A stretch of DNA of 64,000 nt from Prevotella sp. tc2-28 (GCF_900107705.1 NZ_FNRE01000001.1:248001-312000), one strand, 5' to 3'. Numbered from the stretch's first letter, positions 18,105 to 26,565 are shown. Translations and numbers: made by a program. Notes: generated by a model not told the origin, from the sequence alone.

Positions 18105-18743
18105 ATGACTATACAAGAAAAACGTAACGAGCGATTAGGTGCCAAGATGGTGAAAGCGATGCAACACCGCCATTTTGATGCCTACTATTGCGCCACAGCT
18201 CGTGAGGCCAAGGCGAAAGTCAACGAACTGATTCCCGATGGCTCCAGTGTCACCTGGGGAGGAACGATGACAATACGTGACATGGGTATTCCACAAATGC
18301 TCCGAGAACGAGAAACCCTTGAGGTATGGGACAGAGATGCCGTGGAAACAGCAGAAGAAAAACAGGAGATATACCTACGTGCCTTTACTGCCGACTTTTA
18401 CTTGTCATCAGCCAATGCCATCTCGGAGGATGGTGTAATCGTCAATATTGATGGCAACGGGAACCGTGTGGCAGCCATCACATGGGGACCGAAACATGTC
18501 ATTTTCGTGGTAGGAATGAACAAAGTAGCCCAAGATATGGAAGCTGCCCTCAAACGAGCTCGCTCGACAGCCAGTCCTATCAATGCAGCCCGTTTTGACA
18601 TTCAAACGCCCTGTCAACTGGATGGTCAGTGTCATAACTGCAACTCACCACAGAGCATCTGCAACTACATCCATTTCTTGCGGAACAACAACAAACAAGG
18701 CCGTATTATCGTTATTTTGGTAGGCGAAAATTTGGGTTACTGA
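18105..18743 (+). CDS. LUD domain protein (LutC/YkgG-like)
   Basis: 212 residues of the LUD (lactate utilisation, formerly DUF162) family. The pattern ELIPDGSSVTWGGTMTIRDMG, then FYLSSANAISEDGVIVNIDGNGNRVAAI, is characteristic. The C-terminal part has a Cys-rich stretch TPCQLDGQCHNCNSPQSIC with four Cys, which could bind a metal or Fe-S centre; this is an observation, not a known site. LutA and LutB are not nearby, so a lactate-oxidase role is uncertain. Three bases after cydB, sharing its operon. Confidence 0.85.
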   Translation: MTIQEKRNERLGAKMVKAMQHRHFDAYYCATAREAKAKVNELIPDGSSVTWGGTMTIRDMGIPQMLRERETLEVWDRDAVETAEEKQEIYLRAFTADFYLSSANAISEDGVIVNIDGNGNRVAAITWGPKHVIFVVGMNKVAQDMEAALKRARSTASPINAARFDIQTPCQLDGQCHNCNSPQSICNYIHFLRNNNKQGRIIVILVGENLGY

Positions 18744-18754
18744 AGTTTTTTTTG

Positions 18755-18762
18755 TAACTTCG
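18755..18762 (+). promoter_or_regulatory. Probable -7 element of topB (one mismatch)
   Basis: TAACTTCG, one mismatch from TAnnTTTG, 9 bases before the topB ATG. It lies just after the LUD gene stop, so topB may be transcribed both from here and from upstream. Confidence 0.45.
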
Positions 18763-18771
18763 CAGCCGTTT

Positions 18772-20661
18772 ATGATTGTATGTATCGCTGAGAAGCCAAG
18801 TGTGGCAAGAGATATTGCACGTATTATTGGTGCTACCAGTTCGCACGATGGCTATATGGAAGGAAACGGGTTTCAGGTGACATGGACTTTTGGTCACCTG
18901 TGTACACTCAAGGAGCCCCACGACTACACACCCATGTGGAAGTCGTGGAGTTTAACATCACTGCCTATGATTCCCGACCGTTTTGGTATTAAACTGATTG
19001 ACGATCAAGGCATCAAAAAGCAGTTTGCCATCATCGAAGGGCTGATGCAGAAAGCAGAGCGCATCGTGAACTGCGGTGACGCCGGTCAGGAAGGAGAACT
19101 CATTCAGCGATGGGTGATGCAGAAGGCAGGGGCAAAATGTCCCGTCAGCAGGCTATGGATTTCTTCCATGACAGACGAAGCTATTCGTGAAGGGTTCCAG
19201 AACCTTAAGGACCAAGCTGACTATCAACCACTCTACATGGCAGGACTAAGCCGTGCCATAGGTGACTGGCTGCTCGGCATGAACGCGACACGCCTTTACA
19301 CACTGAAATACGGCCAAAATCGGCAGGTGCTCTCCATCGGACGCGTACAAACTCCCACCCTAGCACTGATTGTCAACCGTCAAAAGGAAATAGATCATTT
19401 CAAGCCCGAACCCTATTGGGTGTTGGCGACCGTCTATCGTGACACCACATTTACTGCAACGAAGGGAAAATTTACATCGAAGGAAGAAGGTGAACAAGCA
19501 TTCGCAACCATCGAAGGAAAGCCTTTTACGGTTACCAAGGTGGAAAAGAAAGAGGGCAAAGAACAGCCGCCACAACTTTATGACCTTACTTCGTTGCAGG
19601 TAGACTGTAACCGAAAGTTTGGCTATTCTGCTGAGATGACATTGAACCTCATCCAGGCACTCTATGAGAAAAAATTCACCACCTACCCCCGTGTAGATAC
19701 TCAATATCTATCAGACGACATCTATCCTAAATGTCCACAAACACTGAATGGTCTCTACCAGACCAAGTTTGGCGGTCAGGCCGTCTATGCAGAATACATC
19801 AAACCCATCGGTGGTAAGCCACTGAAGAAGACTAAGCGTGTGTTCGATACCTCCAAAGTAACCGACCACCATGCCATCATCCCCACAGGCGTCATACCCC
19901 AGAACCTAAGCGATGCCGAACAAAAAGTTTTTGACTTGGTAGCTCGCCGTTTTATTGGCGTATTCCTACCTGACTGTAAGTTCTCGACAACCACGGTATT
20001 GGGGCAGGTTGACGACATCGAATTCAAAGTAACGGGTAAGGAGATCCTTGAACCTGGCTGGCGCATTGTCAGAGGTGAGAGATTAGATGTGAAAGGTGAG
20101 AAAAATGAGGAGGATGATGAGAAGAAGTCACAAGAGGACGAAGAGCGTACCCTCCCCACCTTTGTCAAGGGAGAGAGCGGAGAGCATGCCCCTACACTTA
20201 CAGAGAAATGGACTACTCCACCACCTTATTATAATGAGGCCTCTCTGCTTCGTGCAATGGAAACAGCAGGCAAATTCGTGGAGGACGAAACCCTACGAGC
20301 AGCTATGAAAGAGAATGGAATCGGACGACCTTCTAGTCGTGCCAGCATCATCGAAACCCTTTTCAAACGCCATTATATCAGACGTGAGCGCAAGCGGCTG
20401 GTAGCTACACCGACAGGTATCGAACTCATCGACCTTATCCGTGAAGAACTGTTAAAGAGCTGCGAACTGACAGGTATTTGGGAAAAGAAGTTACGTGACA
20501 TAGAACTTCAGAAATACGATGCTCAACAGTTTATCAATGAATTGAAACAGCAGGTGACCGATATCGTACACGATGTGATGACCGACCCTACGAACCGTCG
20601 CATTACTGTGATGCCTCCAGAAGAGGAAAAGAAGAAAGGGAAAGGGAAGAAAAATAAATAA
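18772..20661 (+). CDS. topB: DNA topoisomerase III (type IA)
   Basis: Relaxes and decatenates DNA by single-strand passage. 629 residues. TOPRIM domain at the N-terminus (CIAEKPSVARDIA, catalytic Glu7; CGDAGQEGEL around residues 101-110), active-site Tyr305 in KKFTTYPRVDTQ, and the HHAIIPTG motif. Between residues about 433 and 475 is an acidic, low-complexity insertion encoded by G/A-rich repeats, absent from typical TopB and lying before the conserved TPPPYYNEASLLRAME segment. Lys-rich C-terminal tail. OmpA-family gene follows after 16 bases. Confidence 0.93.
   Translation: MIVCIAEKPSVARDIARIIGATSSHDGYMEGNGFQVTWTFGHLCTLKEPHDYTPMWKSWSLTSLPMIPDRFGIKLIDDQGIKKQFAIIEGLMQKAERIVNCGDAGQEGELIQRWVMQKAGAKCPVSRLWISSMTDEAIREGFQNLKDQADYQPLYMAGLSRAIGDWLLGMNATRLYTLKYGQNRQVLSIGRVQTPTLALIVNRQKEIDHFKPEPYWVLATVYRDTTFTATKGKFTSKEEGEQAFATIEGKPFTVTKVEKKEGKEQPPQLYDLTSLQVDCNRKFGYSAEMTLNLIQALYEKKFTTYPRVDTQYLSDDIYPKCPQTLNGLYQTKFGGQAVYAEYIKPIGGKPLKKTKRVFDTSKVTDHHAIIPTGVIPQNLSDAEQKVFDLVARRFIGVFLPDCKFSTTTVLGQVDDIEFKVTGKEILEPGWRIVRGERLDVKGEKNEEDDEKKSQEDEERTLPTFVKGESGEHAPTLTEKWTTPPPYYNEASLLRAMETAGKFVEDETLRAAMKENGIGRPSSRASIIETLFKRHYIRRERKRLVATPTGIELIDLIREELLKSCELTGIWEKKLRDIELQKYDAQQFINELKQQVTDIVHDVMTDPTNRRITVMPPEEEKKKGKGKKNK
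20071..20112. repeat. G/A-rich simple repeat inside topB
   Basis: Units close to AGAGGTGAGA, GAAAGGTGAG and AAAAATGAGG follow one another in frame, encoding a charged linker of the topoisomerase. Similar to the tract at 1336-1372. Confidence 0.6.
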
Positions 20662-20677
20662 TGGAATTTCGTAGCGT

Positions 20678-22681
20678 ATGAAACGGAACTTACACCTTAT
20701 TATATATATAATATTGTCAGCCATGCTCCTCACGGGATGTGGTGCAGATCAAGCGCTAAAGAAGGGTGATAAGTTCTATGCATTAGGCGAATACTACGAT
20801 GCTTCCACAAAGTATCGAAAGGCATACAGTCAGACACCTGCCAAAGAGCGAGTACAACGAGGACGCATCGCCCTAAAGATGGCTGAGTGCTATCGACGTA
20901 TCAATTACACACAGAAGGCTATCGCAGCCTACAACAATGCCATCCGATACAAACAAACAGATTCGCTAACACAATTGCGACTGGGTCAGCAACTGATGAA
21001 GAACGGCAACTACAAGGAGGCTGCCAAGGCCTTCCAGACCTTTATTGATTCTGCCGACATCCAACAGCAAGCCGCCAATATCCAGTTGGCACGTACAGGG
21101 CTGCGTTCAGCACAGCAAGCTCCAGAATGGAAGAAGCAAGGTAGCGACTATACTGCCAAACGAGAGAACCTGTTTAACTCGCGACGGGCAGACTACTCCC
21201 CTATGCTGGCTGGCGACGACAGCAACCAACTTTTCTTCACTTCCACCCGCAATCAAGCTAAAGGTGATGAACTGAGCGGCATTACCGGCACCAAGAATGC
21301 CGATATCTTCTATTCACAAAAGGATGAGAACGGCAAATGGCAACGACCAGAGGCTATTGATACTGAACTGAACACCGACTTCGACGAGGGTGCCTGCAGT
21401 TTTTCGCCCGACGCACGCACCATGTATCTCACTCAGTGTAAGACCGATCCGGACTATCCGCGCTACGCTACCATCGTGACCAGTCAGCGGTCTGATGCAG
21501 CTTGGAGCAAGGCTGTCGAACTACAGCTAACCCGTGACACCCTTTCAGCATACGCCCACCCTGCCGTCAGCCCAGACGGTCAATGGCTTTACTTCAGCAG
21601 TAATATGCCAGGAGGCATGGGCGGTTATGATATTTGGCGCGTCCGACTGACAACAAGTGGTGTGGGCGGTGTTGAAAATGTCGGCTCTCCTATCAATACC
21701 CCGGGCGATGAGTTTTTCCCCACATTCCGTCCTAATGGTGACTTGTATTTCTCCAGCGATGGTCATGAAGGAATGGGGGGACTGGACATCTACATTGCCC
21801 GTCAGCAGGGGAATGGCTATACCATCTCACACCCTGGATTCCCACTCAATTCTCAAGGTGATGACTTCGGAATGACCTTTGAAGGTATGAAAAACCAAGG
21901 ATTCTTCTCCAGCAACCGAGGCGACGGCAAGGGGTGGGACCACATCTATTCTTTCTATAACCCAGAGATCATCCAAACCGTTAAGGGTTGGGTTTACGAG
22001 CAGGACGGCTATGAACTAACCCAGGCGGTTGTCTATATGGTGGGCAACGACGGAACCAACCTGAAGCTAAGCGTAAAGGGTGACGGGTCGTTCACACAAG
22101 AGATTAAAGCTGGGGTAGACTATGTATTGTTGGGTACTTGCAAAGGTTTCCTGAACCATCAGGAGCACATCAAGGTGGAGCCAGTGAAAAAATCAGAAGA
22201 ATACGTTTTGCAATTTCCGTTGGCCTCCATCACAGCACCCGTCTTAATTGACAATATCTTCTATGACTTCGACAAGGCTACCCTGCGCCCGGAATCCGCA
22301 GCGGCACTGGACCAACTGGTGGCGCTGCTGAAGGAGAATCCTAACGTGACGATAGAGCTGTCGGCCCATACCGACTACAAGGGTTCGTCGGAATATAACA
22401 AACGTCTGAGTCAGAGACGTGCCGAGTCGGTAGTGAAATACCTAGCAGAACATGGTATTGAGAACGACCGACTTACCCCCGTTGGCTATGGCAAGGAGCA
22501 GCCTAAGCTGATTCGTAAAAAGGTGGCAGAGCGATATCCCTTCTTAAAAGAAAATGACGTCCTGACGGAGGCATACATCAAGACGTTAAAAGACGACGAA
22601 CAGGAACAGTGTAACCAACTGAACCGCCGTACGGAGTTCCGTGTGCTACGCACTACTTACGGGCTGTTTCCGAAGAAATAA
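20678..22681 (+). CDS. OmpA family lipoprotein with TPR and PD40 repeats (PorE-like)
   Basis: 667-residue lipoprotein (lipobox LLTG before Cys21). Domain order: TPR-like helical repeats (about 30-140), a WD40/PD40-like beta-propeller (about 160-430; repeated blades such as SPDGQWLYFSSNMPGGMGGYD and RPNGDLYFSSDGHEGMGGLD), a carboxypeptidase-regulatory-like beta domain (about 435-520), and a C-terminal OmpA peptidoglycan-binding domain (FDKATLRPES, NKRLSQRRAESV). This is the architecture of PorE, the peptidoglycan-anchored part of the type IX secretion system, but other Bacteroidetes PD40/OmpA proteins share it. Its 3' end overlaps the convergent DUF5056-like gene by 29 bases. Confidence 0.85.
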   Translation: MKRNLHLIIYIILSAMLLTGCGADQALKKGDKFYALGEYYDASTKYRKAYSQTPAKERVQRGRIALKMAECYRRINYTQKAIAAYNNAIRYKQTDSLTQLRLGQQLMKNGNYKEAAKAFQTFIDSADIQQQAANIQLARTGLRSAQQAPEWKKQGSDYTAKRENLFNSRRADYSPMLAGDDSNQLFFTSTRNQAKGDELSGITGTKNADIFYSQKDENGKWQRPEAIDTELNTDFDEGACSFSPDARTMYLTQCKTDPDYPRYATIVTSQRSDAAWSKAVELQLTRDTLSAYAHPAVSPDGQWLYFSSNMPGGMGGYDIWRVRLTTSGVGGVENVGSPINTPGDEFFPTFRPNGDLYFSSDGHEGMGGLDIYIARQQGNGYTISHPGFPLNSQGDDFGMTFEGMKNQGFFSSNRGDGKGWDHIYSFYNPEIIQTVKGWVYEQDGYELTQAVVYMVGNDGTNLKLSVKGDGSFTQEIKAGVDYVLLGTCKGFLNHQEHIKVEPVKKSEEYVLQFPLASITAPVLIDNIFYDFDKATLRPESAAALDQLVALLKENPNVTIELSAHTDYKGSSEYNKRLSQRRAESVVKYLAEHGIENDRLTPVGYGKEQPKLIRKKVAERYPFLKENDVLTEAYIKTLKDDEQEQCNQLNRRTEFRVLRTTYGLFPKK

Positions 22682-23024
22682 TCTCACCAGTACCCACAAA
22701 CAGCAGGCCGAAGACTACGCTAAACAGCATCATCAGGTTGATGCTGAACGACTGTGCAGCCATTGTACGCAGCATGACTTCCAGGTGGACTGCCAACAGC
22801 TCCCAGCCACGGAATACCACAAACAATATCACGAAGACGGAGATGCAGAACACCGTCCACAGACGGGTAATCGTATGAAGCCGGATGACGGATGCCTGAA
22901 GTCTGCCTTCTGTTTCAAGACGCTTCATCACGCGCTCGGTGAAGCCATCGTCCTCAACCTTCTGATGAGCCGCCTCGCTGAAAAACTGCCGGAGCAGCTG
23001 TTCGTCTTTATCTATCATATCCAT
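22653..23024 (-). CDS. DUF5056-like membrane protein, probable anti-sigma partner
   Basis: 123 residues: acidic cytoplasmic N-terminus with DDGFTERVMKRLE, then two hydrophobic helices (LWTVFCISVFVILFVVF and NLMMLFSVVFGLLFVG). It resembles small DUF5056-type proteins found next to ECF sigma factors in Bacteroidetes. Its start overlaps the sigma factor stop by 17 bases, so the two are translationally coupled, which supports a role restraining that sigma factor; the role itself is inferred. Confidence 0.7.
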   Translation of the reverse strand: MDMIDKDEQLLRQFFSEAAHQKVEDDGFTERVMKRLETEGRLQASVIRLHTITRLWTVFCISVFVILFVVFRGWELLAVHLEVMLRTMAAQSFSINLMMLFSVVFGLLFVGTGEIISSETARK

Positions 23025-23577
23025 TCTGTCTTAAATAAGTTGCTAATTTTTCTTTGCCACGAGACAGGTGTGACTTCACCGTGCCTTCCTTGAGTCCTGT
23101 TATCTTGGCAATGCCTGCTATGTCATAGCCATCGATAAGCTGTAGGGTGATACACGTCCGTTCGTCAGGCTTCAGCAATGCCAACGCAGCATAGAGATCC
23201 ATTTTAAATGAGGAATGAGAAGTGAGAAATGAGGAATTTGCTGCCGCCACACGTTCCACAGCGGGAGCATCGGAAGAAAATTGTTCACTGTTTACCTTCC
23301 CCTTTTCCCTCCTCACGTAGTCGTAGAACACGTTATAGGCTATGCGCATCAGCCACGTCTGGAACGATGCCAGACCGCGAAAGGAGCGGATATTGGTGTA
23401 AGCCTTGATGAAGGTGTCCTGTGCCAAATCGTCGCTCAACTGACTATCTCCCAGTGTCTGGTTCAGGAAGAACCGGCGGACAGGTGACTGGTAACGGCGT
23501 ACAAGCTCGTCGAAAGCCCGTCCGTTGCCGAATACCGCCACCTGCGCAACAAGAGAGATATCAGTTGTCTTTGACAT
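23008..23577 (-). CDS. ECF-type RNA polymerase sigma factor
   Basis: 189 residues with sigma-70 region 2 (FDELVRRYQSPVRRFFLNQ, DLAQDTFIKAYTNIRSFRG, FQTWLMRIAYNVFYDYVRRE) and region 4 (DGYDIAGIAKITGLKEGTVKSHLSRGK). The linker between them contains a Ser-rich segment NSSFLTSHSSF encoded by a simple repeat, longer than usual. Fourth gene in an operon after DUF2807, DUF6249-like and PspC genes and before a membrane anti-sigma candidate, pointing to envelope-stress control. Confidence 0.92.
   Translation of the reverse strand: MSKTTDISLVAQVAVFGNGRAFDELVRRYQSPVRRFFLNQTLGDSQLSDDLAQDTFIKAYTNIRSFRGLASFQTWLMRIAYNVFYDYVRREKGKVNSEQFSSDAPAVERVAAANSSFLTSHSSFKMDLYAALALLKPDERTCITLQLIDGYDIAGIAKITGLKEGTVKSHLSRGKEKLATYLRQNGYDR
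23206..23236. repeat. G/A-rich simple repeat inside the sigma factor gene
   Basis: Near-repeats of AATGAGGAATGAG and AGTGAGAAATGAGG (plus strand) encode the Ser-rich linker between sigma regions 2 and 4. A related short repeat, GACGATTGACGATTA, lies in the 5' leader at about 23580-23594. Confidence 0.6.
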
Positions 23578-23592
23578 TTTGACGATTGACGA

Positions 23593-23793
23593 TTACAAGT
23601 TGCTGATAGCGTTCTTCTCTGGCATGATAATCCACGCTATGATGTAAAAAGGAATACCTGCGAAGGCGGTAAACAACGTCAATGCTGCATAGCCCAAGCG
23701 TACTGCTACCGGGTCAAAATCCATATACTCCGCAAATCCTGCACAAACGCCGCCTAACACGCGGTCGTTGCTACGTTCTAATTTCTTAGTCAT
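23593..23793 (-). CDS. PspC domain protein
   Basis: 66 residues, essentially a lone PspC domain: LERSNDRVLGGVCAGFAEYMDFDP followed by a hydrophobic hairpin (VRLGYAALTLFTAFAGIPFYIIAWIIMP). PspC proteins are membrane sensors or effectors of envelope stress. Starts 8 bases inside the end of the preceding gene; the sigma factor follows 15 bases later. Confidence 0.92.
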   Translation of the reverse strand: MTKKLERSNDRVLGGVCAGFAEYMDFDPVAVRLGYAALTLFTAFAGIPFYIIAWIIMPEKNAISNL

Positions 23794-24469
23794 AATTATT
23801 CTGATTTAATTCGTTATCTCTACGTTGTTTATTCTGAGCCGTCTTGGAGGCAAACACCTTGCCCAGTCCGATGCAGAACACCAATGCACCGATGCCAAAA
23901 CCTACCTCACCAGCAGCGAAGCCCAAGAACACCATCAAGCCCACACCAACAAAGCACTGGCGCATGCCTTTCTGATATTCATCATTGACATCCGTTGGTT
24001 GCTCATTTAACAACTGGTCGGGAATAGGCTGTCCCTGCTGCATGGCCATCTGTGCCAGACGCATCTTCTCCTTGCGGTTCTTGTTAATGAAATAGAACAG
24101 GGCAATGATGATGAGCACAGGAGCCAGGACGAAGAGGATGAACAGTACGCCCAGCACAAACAACATGCCTGCGAAATCCTTACCATCCATCTGACTGAAG
24201 AGACTGCCAACTATGCTTCCCAGGTCATCTCCATCAACATCGTATGTCGTAGATGTCGTGCTCCAGGGTGATGTACGAGTGGTAACGGTGACCTTTCTCG
24301 TCACGGTGGCAGTATCCGCACTTGTAGTATCCGAGAAGACCTCGATGCCACCCTGATTGGTCGAATCTACCTGTTCTTTACGAGGTGTATGTCGGTGCTT
24401 CTGTCCTGCTGCCTGCAAACCCATGCTGAGCGTAAGCAGCAATGTCATTGTCAATAATACTTTCTTCAT
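23786..24469 (-). CDS. DUF6249-like membrane protein with signal peptide
   Basis: 227 residues. Signal peptide MKKVLLTMTLLLTLSMGLQAA, a Thr/Ser-rich periplasmic stretch (TVTRKVTVTTRTSPWSTTSTT), a strongly hydrophobic helix (FAGMLFVLGVLFILFVLAPVLIIIALFYFI), a basic cytoplasmic segment, and two more helices near the C-terminus. Probably a DUF6249 member. The ATG at 24469 is preferred to 24484 because it begins the signal peptide. Function unknown; context is the stress-type operon. Confidence 0.75.
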   Translation of the reverse strand: MKKVLLTMTLLLTLSMGLQAAGQKHRHTPRKEQVDSTNQGGIEVFSDTTSADTATVTRKVTVTTRTSPWSTTSTTYDVDGDDLGSIVGSLFSQMDGKDFAGMLFVLGVLFILFVLAPVLIIIALFYFINKNRKEKMRLAQMAMQQGQPIPDQLLNEQPTDVNDEYQKGMRQCFVGVGLMVFLGFAAGEVGFGIGALVFCIGLGKVFASKTAQNKQRRDNELNQNNYD

Positions 24470-24505
24470 ACTCAATTCTATCATTTATGTTAGTTTGTTT
24501 TGTTT

Positions 24506-25219
24506 TCACTTGTTGACTATGCGGGTGCCCTCGCCAATGTTCAGTTTTTCCGTGTGCATATCACCTGAACCACGAACATGTGATTTGTAATTCTTGACAG
24601 CGCCAGACAGTGTGATGTCGCCAGAACCTGTCAGGAGTGACTCCACCTCACCGCTGTCATCAAAGCGCATCTTGACGTCGCCGGAACCTACCAAGTCCAC
24701 TGTGGAGCGCAGGGCCTTCACATGCTTTACATCCACATCGCCCGAGCCTACCAGCGTCACATTGACTTGGTCGCAGATAATGTCGTCAAATGCAATGTCG
24801 CCAGAGCCTCTCAGCACAATATCGAGACGGTCGGTATCCAGCAGCTTCTTGCATTCAAAATCGCCAGACCCCTTCAGTTCGATGCCGATGAAATCGGGTG
24901 ATGTCACATAGACCGTCACGCCTTTGCTATCAGAGACGCCCATATTCAGGAATTTGTTGCTGCCCTTCATATTGACCACCAGCTTGTTACCCTCCACACG
25001 GGTCTGTACATCATCTATCACCTTTTGGGGAGCCTTCACCACCACAGAGAACGAGTCAGCCTGCTCATATTTCACGTCCAGCGAGCCTAACAGCTCTATG
25101 CGCTCAAAGCCTTTCAGTTGGCGCTGTTCCTCTGCCTGTGCCTTTACTCTTTTAGTAAAATGTACGTTACAAGCGGTCAGCATCCCAAGCGCAATAACAG
25201 ATAATAACACCTTTTTCAT
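24506..25219 (-). CDS. DUF2807 (head GIN domain) lipoprotein
   Basis: 237 residues. Lipoprotein signal MKKVLLSVIALGMLTAC (lipobox LTAC), then a right-handed beta-helix of the DUF2807 putative auto-transporter adhesin/head GIN family: alternating SGD repeats such as LKGSGDFECK, LRGSGDIAFDD, LVGSGDVDVKH, LTGSGDITLSG and VRGSGDMHTEK are very regular. Role unknown; these are surface or periplasmic proteins. First gene of the operon DUF2807, DUF6249-like, PspC, sigma, DUF5056-like. The ATG at 25219 starts the lipoprotein signal. Confidence 0.9.
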   Translation of the reverse strand: MKKVLLSVIALGMLTACNVHFTKRVKAQAEEQRQLKGFERIELLGSLDVKYEQADSFSVVVKAPQKVIDDVQTRVEGNKLVVNMKGSNKFLNMGVSDSKGVTVYVTSPDFIGIELKGSGDFECKKLLDTDRLDIVLRGSGDIAFDDIICDQVNVTLVGSGDVDVKHVKALRSTVDLVGSGDVKMRFDDSGEVESLLTGSGDITLSGAVKNYKSHVRGSGDMHTEKLNIGEGTRIVNK

Positions 25220-25296
25220 ACCTTTACTTTTTTTGATTTCTTTATCTGTTTGACGGAATCCTTGCCAAATTAGTTGCAAAGATGCAATTTTTTTTT

Positions 25297-25304
25297 TAAT
25301 TTTG
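25297..25304 (+). promoter_or_regulatory. -7 element of the rsmF-like gene and thyA
   Basis: TAATTTTG, preceded by a run of nine or ten T; 7 bases before the ATG at 25312, so the message is probably leaderless. Confidence 0.6.
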
Positions 25305-25311
25305 CAAGCGA

Positions 25312-26565
25312 ATGGCACAATTACCACTTCAATTCACCGAATATACCCGTCAATTAATGGGTGCGGAGCGCTTCGGGCGATACCTTAAATCGTTTGAAGA
25401 GCCTGCTCCTGTCAGCATCCGACTGAACCCGAAAAAGATGTCTGAAGGCAGAGGGCAGAGGTTGGAAGTCATTGATGGTGAACCGGTGGCTTGGTGCCGA
25501 GAGGGCTATTACCTGAAGCAACGTCCAAACTTCACCATGGACCCTTTGTTTCACGCAGGTTGCTATTACGTGCAGGAAGCTGCTTCGATGTTCCTTGACG
25601 AGGTGTTGAGACAAATGCATAACGCATACGTCAACCATCAGCCATCAGCCATTAGACCTCTTACTGCTCTCGACCTCTGTGCTGCTCCTGGTGGAAAATC
25701 CACCCTACTCCGCTCAGCACTTCCAGCGGATTGTTTGCTCTACTCCAACGAGCCCATTCGCAATCGTGCCAGCATCCTTTTGGAGAATGTAACGAAGTGG
25801 GGCTACGAGAATCACCTCGTCACCAACTGTTATCCACGCGACTATCGCAAGGCGAAGATGAAGTTTGATTTGATTCTGTGCGATGTGCCCTGTTCGGGGG
25901 AAGGGATGTTTCGCAAGGACGAGAGCACCATCCGCGAATGGAGTCCCCAGCAGGTGGAGAAGTGCTGGCAGTTGCAACGTGAGATTGTTGCCGATGCCTG
26001 GGCTTGCCTGAATGAGGGGGGATTCCTGATATATAGCACATGCACGTTTAACACGAAGGAAAACGAGGAGAACATCCGTTGGATACTCAATGAGTATGAT
26101 GCAGAAGTGCTGAAAGTAGAGATAAAGCCAGAATGGACCATCACAGGGTCATTGCTCGAGGGATTCCAGGAGCCTGTCTATCGTTTCATCCCTGGTATCA
26201 GCCGCAGCGAAGGACTCTTTGTCTGCGTGCTCCGCAAGAGAGGGGTGGCGGCTCATTCTCAACGACATTACGGCTCGTCGCCAACGACATTACGGCTCGT
26301 CGCCAACGACATTACGGCTCGTCATGAGGGAGCACTCCCACAGGCAGGACTATCCTATGAAGATGCCCTGAAATTCCTGCGAGGCGAATCATTGGTCCTT
26401 TCCGGTGATGTTCCCAAAGGACTGGTAGAGGTGTCTTTCATGGGAAAGATCTTAGGACAGGTGAAAAACATCGGCACACGTGCCAACAATCTCTATCCCA
26501 AACCTTGGAGAATAAAGACCACACATATACCCACAGCATACGAACCTATACTAAAAAAGATATGA
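25312..26565 (+). CDS. RsmB/NOP family (RsmF-like) rRNA m5C methyltransferase
   Basis: SAM-dependent cytosine-C5 rRNA methyltransferase of the NOL1/NOP2/Sun family, closest in layout to RsmF. 417 residues: N-terminal PUA-like part, SAM site [19 protein letters not shown], the two catalytic Cys motifs [14 protein letters not shown] and [16 protein letters not shown], then a C-terminal RNA-binding region ([21 protein letters not shown]). Three in-frame simple-repeat insertions are seen: SEGRGQRLE near residue 44, NHQPSAIRP near residue 107, and a 22-base tandem repeat encoding residues about 317-338. The stop overlaps the thyA ATG (ATGA). Confidence 0.92.
   Translation: MAQLPLQFTEYTRQLMGAERFGRYLKSFEEPAPVSIRLNPKKMSEGRGQRLEVIDGEPVAWCREGYYLKQRPNFTMDPLFHAGCYYVQEAASMFLDEVLRQMHNAYVNHQPSAIRPLTALDLCAAPGGKSTLLRSALPADCLLYSNEPIRNRASILLENVTKWGYENHLVTNCYPRDYRKAKMKFDLILCDVPCSGEGMFRKDESTIREWSPQQVEKCWQLQREIVADAWACLNEGGFLIYSTCTFNTKENEENIRWILNEYDAEVLKVEIKPEWTITGSLLEGFQEPVYRFIPGISRSEGLFVCVLRKRGVAAHSQRHYGSSPTTLRLVANDITARHEGALPQAGLSYEDALKFLRGESLVLSGDVPKGLVEVSFMGKILGQVKNIGTRANNLYPKPWRIKTTHIPTAYEPILKKI
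25633..25656. repeat. Short CATCAGC tandem repeat inside the rsmF-like gene
   Basis: CCATCAG is repeated back to back, encoding the segment NHQPSAIRP between the N-terminal part and the SAM-binding domain. Confidence 0.5.
26260..26323. repeat. 22-base tandem repeat, 2.9 copies, inside the rsmF-like gene
   Basis: The unit CAACGACATTACGGCTCGTC plus GC is repeated without mismatch, beginning at 26260, 26282 and 26304. Because 22 is not a multiple of 3, the three copies are read in three different frames ([21 protein letters not shown]) and the frame is restored only after three units. It lies in the linker between the catalytic domain and the C-terminal RNA-binding region. Confidence 0.9.

Noticed and set aside
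22641..23093. 150-codon open frame on the plus strand after the OmpA gene
   Set aside because: Antisense to the DUF5056-like gene and the sigma factor end; rich in His/Cys/Gln as expected for a shadow.
26260..26323. CRISPR-like repeat
   Set aside because: The 22-base units are directly adjacent with no spacers and lie within a coding frame; no cas genes are present.
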